Assembly: GCA_021234535.1 (NCBI GenBank)
Contig: CM037838.1
Location: forward strand, 20,095,009 to 20,159,008
Source: Stichopus chloronotus
Lineage: Eukaryota; Echinodermata; Holothuroidea; Aspidochirotida; Stichopodidae
DNA length: 64,000 nt
Direction: 5' to 3'
Shown here: in pieces, positions 26,482 to 37,640 of the stretch
Numbering within the stretch: position 1 is the stretch's first letter
Layout of the letters: every line of letters begins with the position of its first letter
The notes under the pieces: generated by a model
Databases searched by the model: none
Told to the model about the DNA's origin: nothing
The model's input: the letters and a program-made list of their open reading frames with translations, nothing else
Position numbers and translations under genes: made by a program

Positions 26482-26566
26482 TTTCAGGCCGGTATGGAGA
26501 GCTCGGTTCCTCATCACAACACTCGTATCAAGCTTCCGACTACACAGAGGGACATGGTATATGATG
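26482..26566 (+). CDS. ODAD3: ODAD3 (CCDC151) internal exon, third visible
   Basis: The exon is 85 bases: 28 codons plus one base, entering in phase 0 and leaving with a single G. The acceptor is TTCTGTTACAATCAG|TTTCAG; a second AG six bases later would drop Phe-Gln. I chose the first because it restores a Glu-Glu-Glu-Glu-Phe-Gln reading across the junction. The donor is GATG|GTAAGT. It encodes FQAGMESSVP and then HHNTRIKLPTTQRDMVYD, resembling the Asn-Thr-Arg-(Ile/Val)-Lys-Leu-Pro segment I associate with the ODAD3 tail. This exon is very short and would be missed by ORF length alone. Confidence 0.84.
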
Positions 26567-26683
26567 GTAAGTGCAGCAAGGGGTTCCTGCCAGGCAGGCA
26601 ATCCTCTAGGATTTATATGTGTGGGGTTACCTTCATTTCAGCTGCCATGAGGGACAAATTTTGCACTGCTGGCGTCCATATAC

Positions 26684-27042
26684 TTTAAGGCAAACAGGGC
26701 ATTTACAATGCGCTAACATGGCATACGAAGAAAATAGCTTCAATCATCGTTAAACTATTCAGTCTCATCAATGAATATCTGCAAAAGCTTCTCATTTCCT
26801 CCAAACATCATCCATCATGCATGAGATGAGTAACAAAAGATGCAGTATTTGAATTTTTGAAAGTTTGGATGAACAAACCATTCTCCAGCAACAAGTATTA
26901 AACTGAATTTCTATCTGCAAAAAACTTATTTCTTGTAAAGGAGGCACCTTATTTTGATTAATCTATCCTTCTATGTCCACAAATATTTGGTTTTAAAAAT
27001 AGGATTGTTGTCTGTGAAGTAAATGCCTTACTTTCCTTTAAG
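26684..27042 (+). mobile_element. MITE-like element, copy 1
   Basis: This non-coding element of about 360 bp lies just downstream of ODAD3's third visible exon. The left end is TTTAAGGCAAACA and the right end ACTTTCCTTTAA, an imperfect terminal inverted repeat. Internal landmarks shared with the other copies, in order, are ATCTGCAAAAGCTTCT, CATGCATGAGATG, TTTTTGAAAGTTTGG and ATTTCTATCTGCAAAAAACT. No transposase is encoded, so it would be non-autonomous. TTAA abuts both ends here, which would suit a piggyBac-type target, but other copies do not keep it. Confidence 0.7.
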
Positions 27043-30000
27043 CATCTTTAGTGTAGTTTGACTGTTTTTATCCCTCAGATGGAGGGGGTGTTATTCTGGC
27101 TTTAGTGTCTTGCAGTATTGTTGCACCTCTGATGGACATTTTAACCCAGCTGTGATATCTGGGAGAGGCTCATTCCCCCCGAATCGTATATTTTTTTTTA
27201 TCCCTCATGCATAATTTACTTGAAAAGTTATTTAAGCTACATTTATTCTTAAAGGGTGGGATGAGAAAGAGGAAACTTGGGCTTGGAAGTGTATTTCCAG
27301 TGAATTAGGAGGTATTTTGGCCGAACATTTTCCATTATGCTGTATGCCAGTCGATGGTGGCGTTCTGCTTAGTGTCCTACTGTCCCACTCCTGTCCTATT
27401 CCTATTGTAGACATATGGCAATATGTGCCTCCCCCCATCATTCTGATCCAGACTAGTACCAAAATAACACCCTAAATCTTCTGTTTGGCATATTAGAGTG
27501 GCTGGGGGGGAGGGAAGGGAATGTGCTTTGTAAGGTTTTGCGGTCCTTCCTCTGAGCTGCTTCATCTACCATGTCAGTCCTCTATCTTATTGCTCAGGCT
27601 TCCTTGTTTCTATACAAAGAGCAGCGTAGGACAGCTTTACCGTAAGTTTCAACTTGAAATGTCTGAATTCCATCGTTATTTTGAATTTCTCAACAAGAAG
27701 GTAATTACTCGTTGGCTTGGGCCGAGGTGTCCACCCGGGGTTGCCATCTTCTTCAGGAAGTATTTGCCTCAAGAAATTTTTTGCCATCCTCTTTATGCTA
27801 CTGTTTCTTTTTTTTTTTTGGCAAAGAGATCAATTTTGCCAATCTGCTTCAGTGTCAGAGACCTTAGGCTTCCCTTTTACAGTTATTTCCTCCGAGTTTG
27901 GTCTCGACAAAAATGAGTGGAAAGAGAACAAAAAGCCGCTCCCTCGGAACTCCGCAAAAACAAGAAAACTCCCTCCCGGCATCTGTCATGAATTGCAAAA
28001 GTGAACATTCTTGCGACCTTGGTGGAAATCTCGTGGGTGCAGTGACTTTGGCACGTGACTCTCAACTTTATAATGATCTTATCAAAAAGACATCCACCAA
28101 AAAAAGAAACTGGGTTAAGTGTTACACATTCTCCAATGGCAAGTATCTCAGAGCAAAGACCTTGGGAGAGCACTGTAGATATCAAGAAGAAACAGCATGT
28201 GATGCTATCTGCTTTTTCGACCGGAAGTGTCTTTTCTTTCTTTCTTTTTTTTAGTTCATAATTGTTTGTATGCATTAATGGTTTGGATGTGTTGCTTTTC
28301 ATGCTATTGGAAAGAAAATTTGCTGTCTTTGTTGAACATTTGTGTACACACCATGGCAAACTGTACTGTGAAATTCTCAGTCTTTGTTACTGTGTCCACA
28401 TTTGCAAAGGCAAGAGCTACTGTATGACTGTGTGAATATTTCAGAAATCAAAAGGGAACATTTTTCTTTCTATTTGCTTTCGTTTTGGCACATTAGAATT
28501 TTATTAATTCAGAATTACCTACGTTATAATTCTTTTTTTTTCTTTTGTTACCAACATGAGAAATGCAAAGTGAGGTTAAAAATTTCAAAACATGTATATA
28601 GGCTGTGATCCCGTAAATCGATTGGTGATATTCTGTACAAGCCAACACACCAGAATTTGCCAAAGATGCATAAAAGACAATTCCTGTTATGTGTGTATTT
28701 TTTTTGGGGGGGGCAGTCCATCGCAGTGAGCCCTTCTGGAGGTGACTTAAATAAATTAAATTTGAATTGTTTATCAGCTATTGCACAGACTGTGATTATT
28801 TTTGATTTAACACCCATTGTGCATTTCACCATGTACAAACACATAAGCAAGATACAGTAACTAATTAATTTTGTGTTGAAAGTATGAAACTGTCCCTAAA
28901 TTCTGTACACAAAAGTTTTCAACTTTTGGGGTTTCAAACGGGTTAAATGGACACAGAAGTAGACCTTTCATTAACGGTACCATAGATGTAAAGGTCAAAA
29001 TCTGCTGTGTATATTCCAATCACATTCGTAATGACGTTCCTTTTTAAATGGAATGGTACTCCCGATCCGCAGTTAAATATGATCGTACACATGGACCAAT
29101 GAACAGGCCATACAGAACATCGCAGTGGAGACAACTTACCTTCATGGCTCATGAGATGCCAGACTACAATCACAGTTTTGACTTGCAAAAATTAACAAGC
29201 AAATAACGTACAACAGGTGTGTAGGGTACAAACTGTAGAGATGTCGAATCAATTTTTGTAAAAGGATCTGCTTTTTCTTTTGCATCGCTGTAAGAATTGT
29301 TACTTTTGTTGCCTGCTTTCATATGCAAAATGTGAGGATAGTAGTATGCACCACAGTTGGAATACAAAAGTAAAGTCAGAAAACTTCTTTGGCATACTGT
29401 ACTTGTGAAGGTGATACAGAAACTATTCATGTGCAGTATTCTCTCCTTTTTGATATTTCTAACCTTTCTATAGTATCTTCACAGGCAAAACATCATCTAC
29501 AAAACATTTTGGGATGCAAGAAGAGGGGGAGTTTTATTGCCAGTTGAGGCCTAGACAGTGGCAAAGAGATTTATAAAGGGAGAAATCTGTTAATAGAAAT
29601 GTTTCAAATTTTTATCACTAGTTCAAAGTTGCACAAAAGGTTGTGTTCCTGTGGAGAATACCACTTATGGAAGGTACATGGGTGCAAACCAAAGGGGAAC
29701 TTCTTTGGTGTTAGAGGCACATGAAGAACTGAAAATGCACAAGTTGGCACAGTACTAGATATATCAAATGAGAGGGGGTGTAGGATATAAAAAAATTTTA
29801 AGCAGTTTAGTTTCACCGACATCATGTAAGTGACTTTGTCCACTGTAAAAAAAAAAAATAACACAACACTGCACACGGACGCAATCAATACAAAAACAGT
29901 GGCTGCAGTAATTTTTGTGGCAGACAAAGAGTAGCGTTGATGTATTTTGTTTTCAATCATGTGCAATCAAGAGGTCAACAATACCAACATGATGATTTCA

Positions 30001-31325
30001 GTTGCTCTGTTACAGTGGCATCGTGGTAATCAGTCGAATTTTGGTATCCCTGGGCTGCAAACCATGCATGATCTTCCCACCTTTTAGACCTCTCTGCACA
30101 ATCACATCCTTGGTGTAATCCAACTTCTTGCATCGATTTTGTCGTAATTCCAACCTTGAGAGTTATTTTAGGTGCAAGAAATTATTAAAAACACCTCAAA
30201 AGTGTTGTCAATAGGACTTCTGTGCAATATGTCAAGCACTTACAAGAAACTGTTTCGATAATTAATTATCTGACTCTATTGAATGTGAAAAACTACAACA
30301 TTTGTTTCTTCGAAATGCGGATTAAACTCTTCTGCTTAAACCTGCTTTTACTGGAGGTAATATTCTTGCGGAATAGGTGTTTTTATCATCATCCTCAACA
30401 AGTTTCTGTAGAGAGTGACGATATTCGTGAGTCGCGGTGGTGAAGTATCCTCAAAACGTGATAAAGTCATGAAAAGTATACAAAATGAATATCCGCGAAG
30501 GGAAGTTTTGGCTGTTTGCCCAAAGAACATCCGTACTCATGCCAAAATCATTCTGCTGTGGTATTATGCCACATCTTTTATTCCCCATGAAGGTGACTTG
30601 CGGTGTCAAAAGTCTGCGACACAGCTTTTGGAAAGTTTTTCTTTCTCCCTTGGTGTGAGGGAGGAAGCAGATTGGGGCAGGGGTAAGAGGCTGGCGAAGG
30701 CATCGACGAGGTCTCCTCTGTCATGGAGATGGTGTGGCATTTAAGTTTCATTCCGCTCATTATGGCTGCTGGCTTAATTGACGAGCCTGTTGGTGAACAG
30801 TGAATGATTGGAGCCTGCAGTCATCAGAGTGGTATTTCTTGCACACTGTGTAATATACACCTACCTGAAATCAAATGAGAGATGTTCAGAAGTTGGCTGC
30901 TCTCTCATGTACAGTAGGAGGTAATTGTTTCTCTGATATTTCATGGCAATGTTTGGAGTTGTTGTACACTACTTTTCCATTTGTTTCACTTCCGCTGTTT
31001 TGCATGTGTTCACTAAAAGAGTACCTGTAAACATATATTGGCACATCATGGTATCATATGTGCTTGCGAAAAAAAAATTACTAACTTCGCTTCTGTGGGG
31101 TCCCTCTTAACTATGCAACGTAAATGTAACCAAGAAGTTGTTGAAGGAATCCCTTGATGTATTAATTTCATAGCTGCTATGCTGACTGAAGGTTCTTTGT
31201 AGACTTTAAGATGTATATGGGATTTGATTTTTTGGAGATATCTGGAATTTATCTCGTGTCATTTTCCCATGACCCCTGTCCCTTCCATGACACTGATCAG
31301 GGAAGGGATCAGATTCTTGTTACGT

Positions 31326-31378
31326 CCACACCATCCACACCATCCACACCATCCACACCATCCACACCATCCACACCA
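31326..31378. repeat. Six-copy 9-bp array (CCACACCAT)n
   Basis: Five exact CCACACCAT units and a sixth ending in CAGG. Because the unit is a multiple of three, the open frames stay open and give Thr-Pro-Ser, His-Pro-His or Trp-Cys-Gly repeats; these are artefacts. Related ACCACACCACACC sequence follows at about 31395. Confidence 0.92.
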
Positions 31379-33898
31379 GGATGTGGTGCCAACCACACCA
31401 CACCATGTTGGGTTAACATGCCCCGTGTGATTCTGTCTGGAATTGATGCAACATATCAATATATATATATTGTAATCAGTTCTCCCGCTGTTTTTAAAGA
31501 AAGATATTTCAGTACTGCCTATTTGCCGCCTATCCTCAACCACCTTTGCCCCACAGCTAGGTGCATGGTCCCTCACCCCCACCAATCCTAGTGCCCATGG
31601 CCCTGTAGCTGCTTTCTCGTTCTACCACTTCTTATCTCTAAGTCGATAGTTGCTTCCCTCTTGAAATTTCGGCGCAATTTCTTTCAGGTTGTGCCATCCT
31701 GCAAAGTCACATTTGGTTCTACTTTCACATGTTTATGTACAGCACAGTAAGAGAGGTCCATGCTTCTTACGTATACTCCCTATTGCACCATCAAAACAAG
31801 TACAATCTACAGCTCATCAATTTGTTCTTTACATAATAGCTGATGCGACCTGTGGGCACGCTTCCATAATAGAGGCCACATACATTAGAAAGTGACATTA
31901 TTAAGTGCAAGTACATTGACAGCTGTACTGAATTAAAGCTCGCTGCTCTGATCATAGTCACTTTCAGTAGAGATACCAGCTGCTGTTGTTGGTGTTTTGA
32001 ATTCACTTCATAGACATATACTTACCCCGTGCTTCACTAATGTATAAATTTAGCCTGGCTCTAAATGTCCTCGAAATCAGTTCTAGCACCCCACCTTCTA
32101 AGATGGCTGGTGCTGGTGTTGTGAGAGTTTTGAGTCAATTTGATGTCGGCGATGAGGAGGCTGACTGTGGTTCAAAAATCCTTCCCTTCCAACCCCTTTT
32201 CTCCTTCCGTTACACCCTCTATTCACAATATATATATATATAGGAGGATTTCCAAACTGGGTTAAATCAATCACAATTTGCTGACACCAATCAAACAATA
32301 ATGTATGGTATTGGACCAGATCAATACCAGCAACTAATTACTTAACACCTTCAAATGGGTGTTTTCCTTTTTTCACCTCCAGTTTAATACACACTCACTT
32401 TGTCAGAGTGACTTTGATATAACAAGTTTTTATCAACATCCAGCGCACAGCCTTTGAACAATGTTTGCTATTTGAAAACTAATTAATCCTTAATTGTTGC
32501 TCTATTGACTTGACTCAATTTTTTTCCCTTCTTGTTTCTTTACTTCTGCCTTTCTTGTGGACAATTGTGGGGAAGTTTTGACAGTGGATTTTGTATTTGA
32601 TTGGTTTACTCAACAGCATGTCACAGGATACACTGAGGACAAGAAAAAAGTAAAAGGGGGAGACCGAAGAGTTTGCCTGTGTGCCCAAACTTAATTAAAG
32701 AGGTCTTTTTTTTTTGTCGTTCCACTAGGATGCACAAATTACTCATGCTTGTTTGGGACTGCAAAATTGATTGATTAGATGCAAAGATTGATGTTAGGAG
32801 GGGTTACCCATGTTAGAATAGAGTCTGCAAATTTTAAGTTGTTGTCTTATTTACATTTCTGGTTTCAGTCGATCAGGTCCTACTGTAGTACTTAACATGC
32901 TGGATGTGTACGTACATACATGCCAGTCAGCTAGCATACAGAGAGAAATCTTGTGAAATATAAACAACAAACCTTTGTTGACCTGTTCTTAAGAACTCTC
33001 AATTGCAATTGGTTTGACATTGCCCCTGACCTAATTTTCATTCCCTTTGTAACTCTAAATTGTCTCCCAGGTGATTTTTGTCTTTGTAGCCTGTTTTCAG
33101 AGTGTCTGTTGGTACCTTATAACATGCATGCTCAGTTGACTGCACCCCCCCACCCCCCCCCTCCACATCTTGTTTAGAAATGTTACCAATACAGTATCTA
33201 TCAGACAACAATGACAACACAGTAATTCGATGTACAGTACATTCATAGTCAGTTTTCAGCCTAGCTAAATTTAAATTCACAATTTAAAGTTTCACAATAC
33301 CTGCTTGTTTTAAATATAAAATTGCACTGCTTCAGTCGGCTTGAAGTTGAAAATTGCAAGTTGTAAAAAATTGTATTCAGTCAGAAATTTAATATTTCGT
33401 TCAAAAGTCACCATGCGATGCAATAAATTGCACATCAGAAGTCAGATAGTCTAATTATCTCCTACTGTAAATATCATTTGGAAGATAAAAGATATTTCTA
33501 ATACCAAACCAATTTCATCGAACATGTGAGCCAGTGGTTTTCTTTCAGCAAACAGTTTCAGTCTATTTATGTCACTTACATATATATAAGCAGTCTTTGT
33601 TCTTGCAGAACAGCTGCTTCAAAATCAATGTCACATCCTCTGTGTCCTTGTCACCAGAGACCTTTCAATCAAAGCGTTTGTTCTCTTCACTTAATGCCGT
33701 TCAAAAGTACCTTTTCACACGTCAAAGAAGGAACTCAAGAATAAACTTGGACAATTGTCAGTGATGCCAGTGCAAGTATTGTAAACTTTAGAACAGTATT
33801 CATACACTGCTTCTTAATGTTTCTTTGACAAACTCAATGAAACCCATGAGTTGAAATTTGGCATGTACACATTTTCCTCGTCGACAACTCGCTGACGT

Positions 33899-34225
33899 GA
33901 AAGGGAAATAGGGCATTTAAAAGTGCATTAACATAGTCTGAAAAGAAAATGAAGCATTCGGGCTCATCAGTAAACATCTGCAAAAGCTTCTTAAAACATT
34001 ATGCATGAAATGAGTGTACTTACAGAAGAATAATTTTAATTTTTGAAAGGTTGGGTGAACAAACTATTCTCGGGCAGCAAATAACTTAATTTCTATCTGT
34101 GAGAAACTTATATTTTGAAAAGAAGGCCACTAACATCCTTATTTTGAATAATCTATCAATCTGTGTTGACAAATATTGGTTTTAAGACTATCTTTTCTTT
34201 TTTTACGGTGAAACAAACACCATAA
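33899..34225 (+). mobile_element. MITE-like element, copy 2
   Basis: Same orientation as copy 1. The left end is GAAAGGGAAATAGGGCATTT. Landmarks are CATCTGCAAAAGCTTCTTAA, CATTATGCATGAAATG, TTTTTGAAAGGTTGGGTGAA and ATTTCTATCTGTGAGAAACT. The right end fades after TTGGTTTTAAGAC and no clear matching inverted end is visible, so the right boundary is approximate. Confidence 0.68.
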
Positions 34226-35627
34226 TTGATCTTTGGTCATCAGCTGAGCTTTATATTAAGTCACAATTGAATTCACCTTTTCAGTGAGCTCTTCCATGAT
34301 CACCGATGTTGTTAATGAAATAACATCAAAACACCCTCCAGGGTGGAACAGGTTGACACCAGACCACCGAGAGGGAAACCTGTCAGTGAAGGTGCATTGC
34401 TAAATAGGAATGCTGATGCTCCTCCAAGATGAAATGTTGATTTTCATACCATGTCAAAAATCAAATATGTGTCCATTAATCAGTTGAAGGACTGTAACAG
34501 TTCTTGTATTTTCCTGATCTAATAATGTTGGAAGCTGCGTGCGTACAGTCGCCATTTTTGATCGGGGTCGATCACTCGTCTGAATCTTCTCGCGGTAACT
34601 ACGATCAGTGAATTGCATACGTGATGACATCGGCATCATTGGACAAAGCCTGAAACTGAAACATCAGCATGTGGGTATGCTAGTAATGTACTCCATACTA
34701 CTTTAGTGTGGGCAATAACTAGAGCAAGACTGCTGCTGTATTATCGCAGTGAGTTTGGTGCTGCCGAATTTTTAACAGAATTCTTGAAATAAGATCAAGT
34801 TCTCGCTGTTTCTCAGAGTATTTGCAACAATTTGTGAAACTCTTCAGCAACCTTCGCTTTGCGTAATATATATTTAAAATAATTCTGTAACAGTCGTAGC
34901 AGAGAAATGGCAATTTACTTCACTCCTCACTTACCTGTCTCAGCATAACAAATGCACTTCCATCTACAGTGCCTAGAGTACTGGTAACCTTTAACACCGC
35001 CACTAGCGCCATCCGGTCTATTACCGGAACAGTGCCTCCTTCCCATTCTGCCATCCTTATGTGCATGGAGTGTGGAGGTTCGGTCTAACTTTCTAGCGAG
35101 AAATGGCAATACATTTTTTTGAGTACGGTAAACTGGACTTGCAAATTGTAATCCCAATTACTGACGAGTTATTGATTACAACTGTCCGCACTGGCTGGTG
35201 GTACATGCCGTTGTGTCCTTGCCTCATGTGGCTTCACTTCTGAGCATGCGCACTCTTGATCAAGATTCGTCAGCATATTGTTTCTGAAGTCACTGCTTGT
35301 TTGGTCTCATTTGTGAGTCTCATGCTTGCGTAGATTGATTTAATCATCAGGTGATATGCCCTTAACGAGCAGCCTTTGATATCCTGGTACAGAAATGCCT
35401 GTTTGAAATCATGGACAACCCCTAAACCTCAGCCTGTTTAAATCAAATGCGATGATATGACACTGTCAGTCAAACGACCAACCAACCAACAAACCAACCC
35501 CCCCCAAAGAAAAAGTAAAACCAAAAAAAAAAAAGAGAAAATGACGCGCATGCACATTTTTTATATAGTTCAGTAGATTTGTATAGATGTGTTAAATCTG
35601 CATCACTGACATTTTCTTCCTCATCAG

Positions 35628-35755
35628 ATGAAGATGACAGCGGAGAAGACGAAGACATCATCACCAGAAATCACATCAAGAAGCAGGCCCAGGTCCTCGT
35701 TGACTCCAAGACGAAAAAACACAAGGTTCGCGCCAGGAAGAAGAAGGGAAAGTAA
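35628..35755 (+). CDS. ODAD3: ODAD3 (CCDC151) terminal coding exon with stop
   Basis: The acceptor is TTTTCTTCCTCATCAG|AT. The two leading bases join the single G left by the third exon to make an Asp codon, so the phase is confirmed. The reading is an acidic cluster (DEDDSGEDED), then IITRNHIKKQAQVLVDSKTK, then the basic tail VRARKKKGK and a TAA stop at 35753-35755. An acidic stretch, a Thr-Arg segment, a Val-Asp-Ser-Lys-Thr-Lys-Lys motif and a Lys/Arg-rich end is the ending I would expect of ODAD3. An ATG at 35628 opens a longer frame, but that frame is the wrong one and contradicts the splice phase. Confidence 0.86.
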
Positions 35756-37640
35756 GCGAGGGAGACATGAAAAGCCTTGGAAATTTCCAGAGAGAAAATC
35801 TTACTTCAAAGACATTCTTTGTTCGAGCTTTATTATTCCTTTTTCCTTTTAGAATTTTTCATTACTTAAAGTTAGTTTCTGTATCATTGCATCATATTTT
35901 TCATGCTGTCTCTCAGTGTGTGTATAGTGATGTATGAATTATTGAAGAGGGGGGGGGGTATGGGGTTGGGGTGGTAAAGGGAGGTGTTGGTGAGGAGGGG
36001 ACAAGTCATCAAAGGAGTACTGTCTTCATATTCTGTACGGGGGGCACCGATAGAATTATAGCATCCGGAGTTGTAACCCACAGACACTCGGCTGGTGTGC
36101 GATGTAGCCTTGACAAACAAACAACAATCACCATTTTCATGTCGCACTTTTCTGTCAGACAATGAGAAGGAAGTTGAGAATACAAAGGGAAAAAGTCCCT
36201 CACTCGGAGATTTGCAGTTTATGATCTTGTTTTCGATGTTGTCATCAGTGTCCCCAATCAACAATACCAAAGCTATCACGCCACACAAAGACCTGCCTTA
36301 TTTGAACCTTTAACTGGAATCACCCAGTTTCCAAAATCGTTCACCAGAAGCAATAATGCATATAATTTGTCAAGTAGGTGTTGTTTAATTTTTCCTGGGT
36401 TATTGTCATATTTGTTCTGGCCTCTGAGAGCATCCGTGGCATCGGAAAGTTTTGTCCTGTTTCAGTGGCTGTTCTCCTGTTTTTGTATTTAATGGCAGTT
36501 CAAAGGGAAAAACAGTAAAAAAAAAACACACTTTCTAAATGAAATGCGAGCTGCTTCTTTAATAACAAGTAACTTCAAACCACTTTTGAAATGAAACAAA
36601 GAGTAGAAGAGTTAGCAGGATTTGTAGAGAGAAAGGTTGGGAGGGTATACATCTATAGCATATGCCTTAAACGAAAAACAATCAAACAGTCATAGTTTTC
36701 CAAAAGTGGAGTTACTTCTTTCATCAGCTGTCTGACATGAAAAGGAATCCTAAAATTTACCCTGTATGTGATGATATGTATTTGTCTGTATCTGTGAAGT
36801 AATTGGCAAAATTAATTTAACTCTTCGCACGTAGAGTATTGTTGGGATTAATTTTATTATGGGTCAGTATTCTAATGTTGTTGGGTAAGCATGTGGGGGG
36901 GAGGGGTGAGGTAAACAACAGTCTTCTGGACTGTGGCTGTTAACCCTACACCACACGTGTTATGATGACAACCGAACTGAACCGTCCATGTTATGTCAGA
37001 GTGCCATGTTTGTAGAATCTCTGAATCTTGACATTAAAATGTTGATAATGCAAACCAAATTTTTGGTTATTTTTCCTGTTTTAAAGCCTGCTTTCGTTTT
37101 TCCATTTTCTGTTTTGCATCTTAGGCCATTATTTCCCTTTAATTTAGTCAATATTATTTGCCCTAAAAGGAGGGGGTTGAGAGGTAGGCGAGGAGCTTAC
37201 AAGGAGAGCAGAGGGGTGATATAAAGAGTGGAAGGTGGGGGGTGCAGAGAAATCCCCAGAGCTTGTAACTTTTGTCTGGAATCAATTTGGTTTACTTCCA
37301 CAAGGATGAAAAATTGGTTGTTATTGATGTCAAAAATTCTTTAGGTTTGAAATTTGCCAGTGTAATAATAATAATTCTAAAGGAAACTGGACAGGTGTGT
37401 AACTTGAAATTATTCTGCCCATACTTTAGCTTGATCCTACCAGACTTCTGTGTGAATTGCTGTAAAAGTCACTGATATGAAATTCTCCATAGTAGACTAA
37501 ATTGCACATTCCTCCATAAAAAAAATGTTCCAGAAGAGGTATTTGTTGGGGTATGATGTAATATAAATCCAAAGAAAAATTGACAACTCAAGTAGGCTTA
37601 TATGTAATTGGAAATATGCTTTTAAAAATAAAGTAATAAA
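35756..37640 (+). other. Probable ODAD3 3' UTR and downstream flank
   Basis: No AATAAA appears close to the stop codon. The first ATTAAA is at 37033-37038, followed by T/G-rich sequence. The first AATAAA hexamers are a close pair at 37627-37632 and 37635-37640. Either could be the polyadenylation signal, giving a 3' UTR of 1.3 to 1.9 kb, or a non-canonical signal may be used. The segment also contains a G10 tract at 35949. CpG density begins to rise here. Confidence 0.35.

Larger units (their letters stand above)
26567..35627 (+). other. ODAD3 intron, 9.1 kb
   Basis: The intron runs from GTAAGT to TTCTTCCTCATCAG. It holds two same-orientation copies of the MITE-like element (26684-27042 and 33899-34225), the 9-bp CCACACCAT array (31326-31378) and a CCAA-rich tract near 35478-35502. 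Several ORFs of 60 to 160 codons lie at 27521-28359 on both strands. The longest plausible one (27898-28251 plus) has no domain I recognise and ends in a T-rich run, so I do not call it a gene. Confidence 0.68.

Noticed and set aside
27898..28251. 118-codon plus-strand ORF in the last ODAD3 intron
   Set aside because: The text is not low complexity, but it has no recognised domain, ends in a TTTC/T run and lies in intron between two phase-matched exons.
35628..35852. Plus-strand ORF starting with the ATG at the beginning of the last ODAD3 exon
   Set aside because: It is in a different frame from the spliced ODAD3 reading, which is fixed by the G|AT codon split with the preceding exon and by the TAA at 35753.
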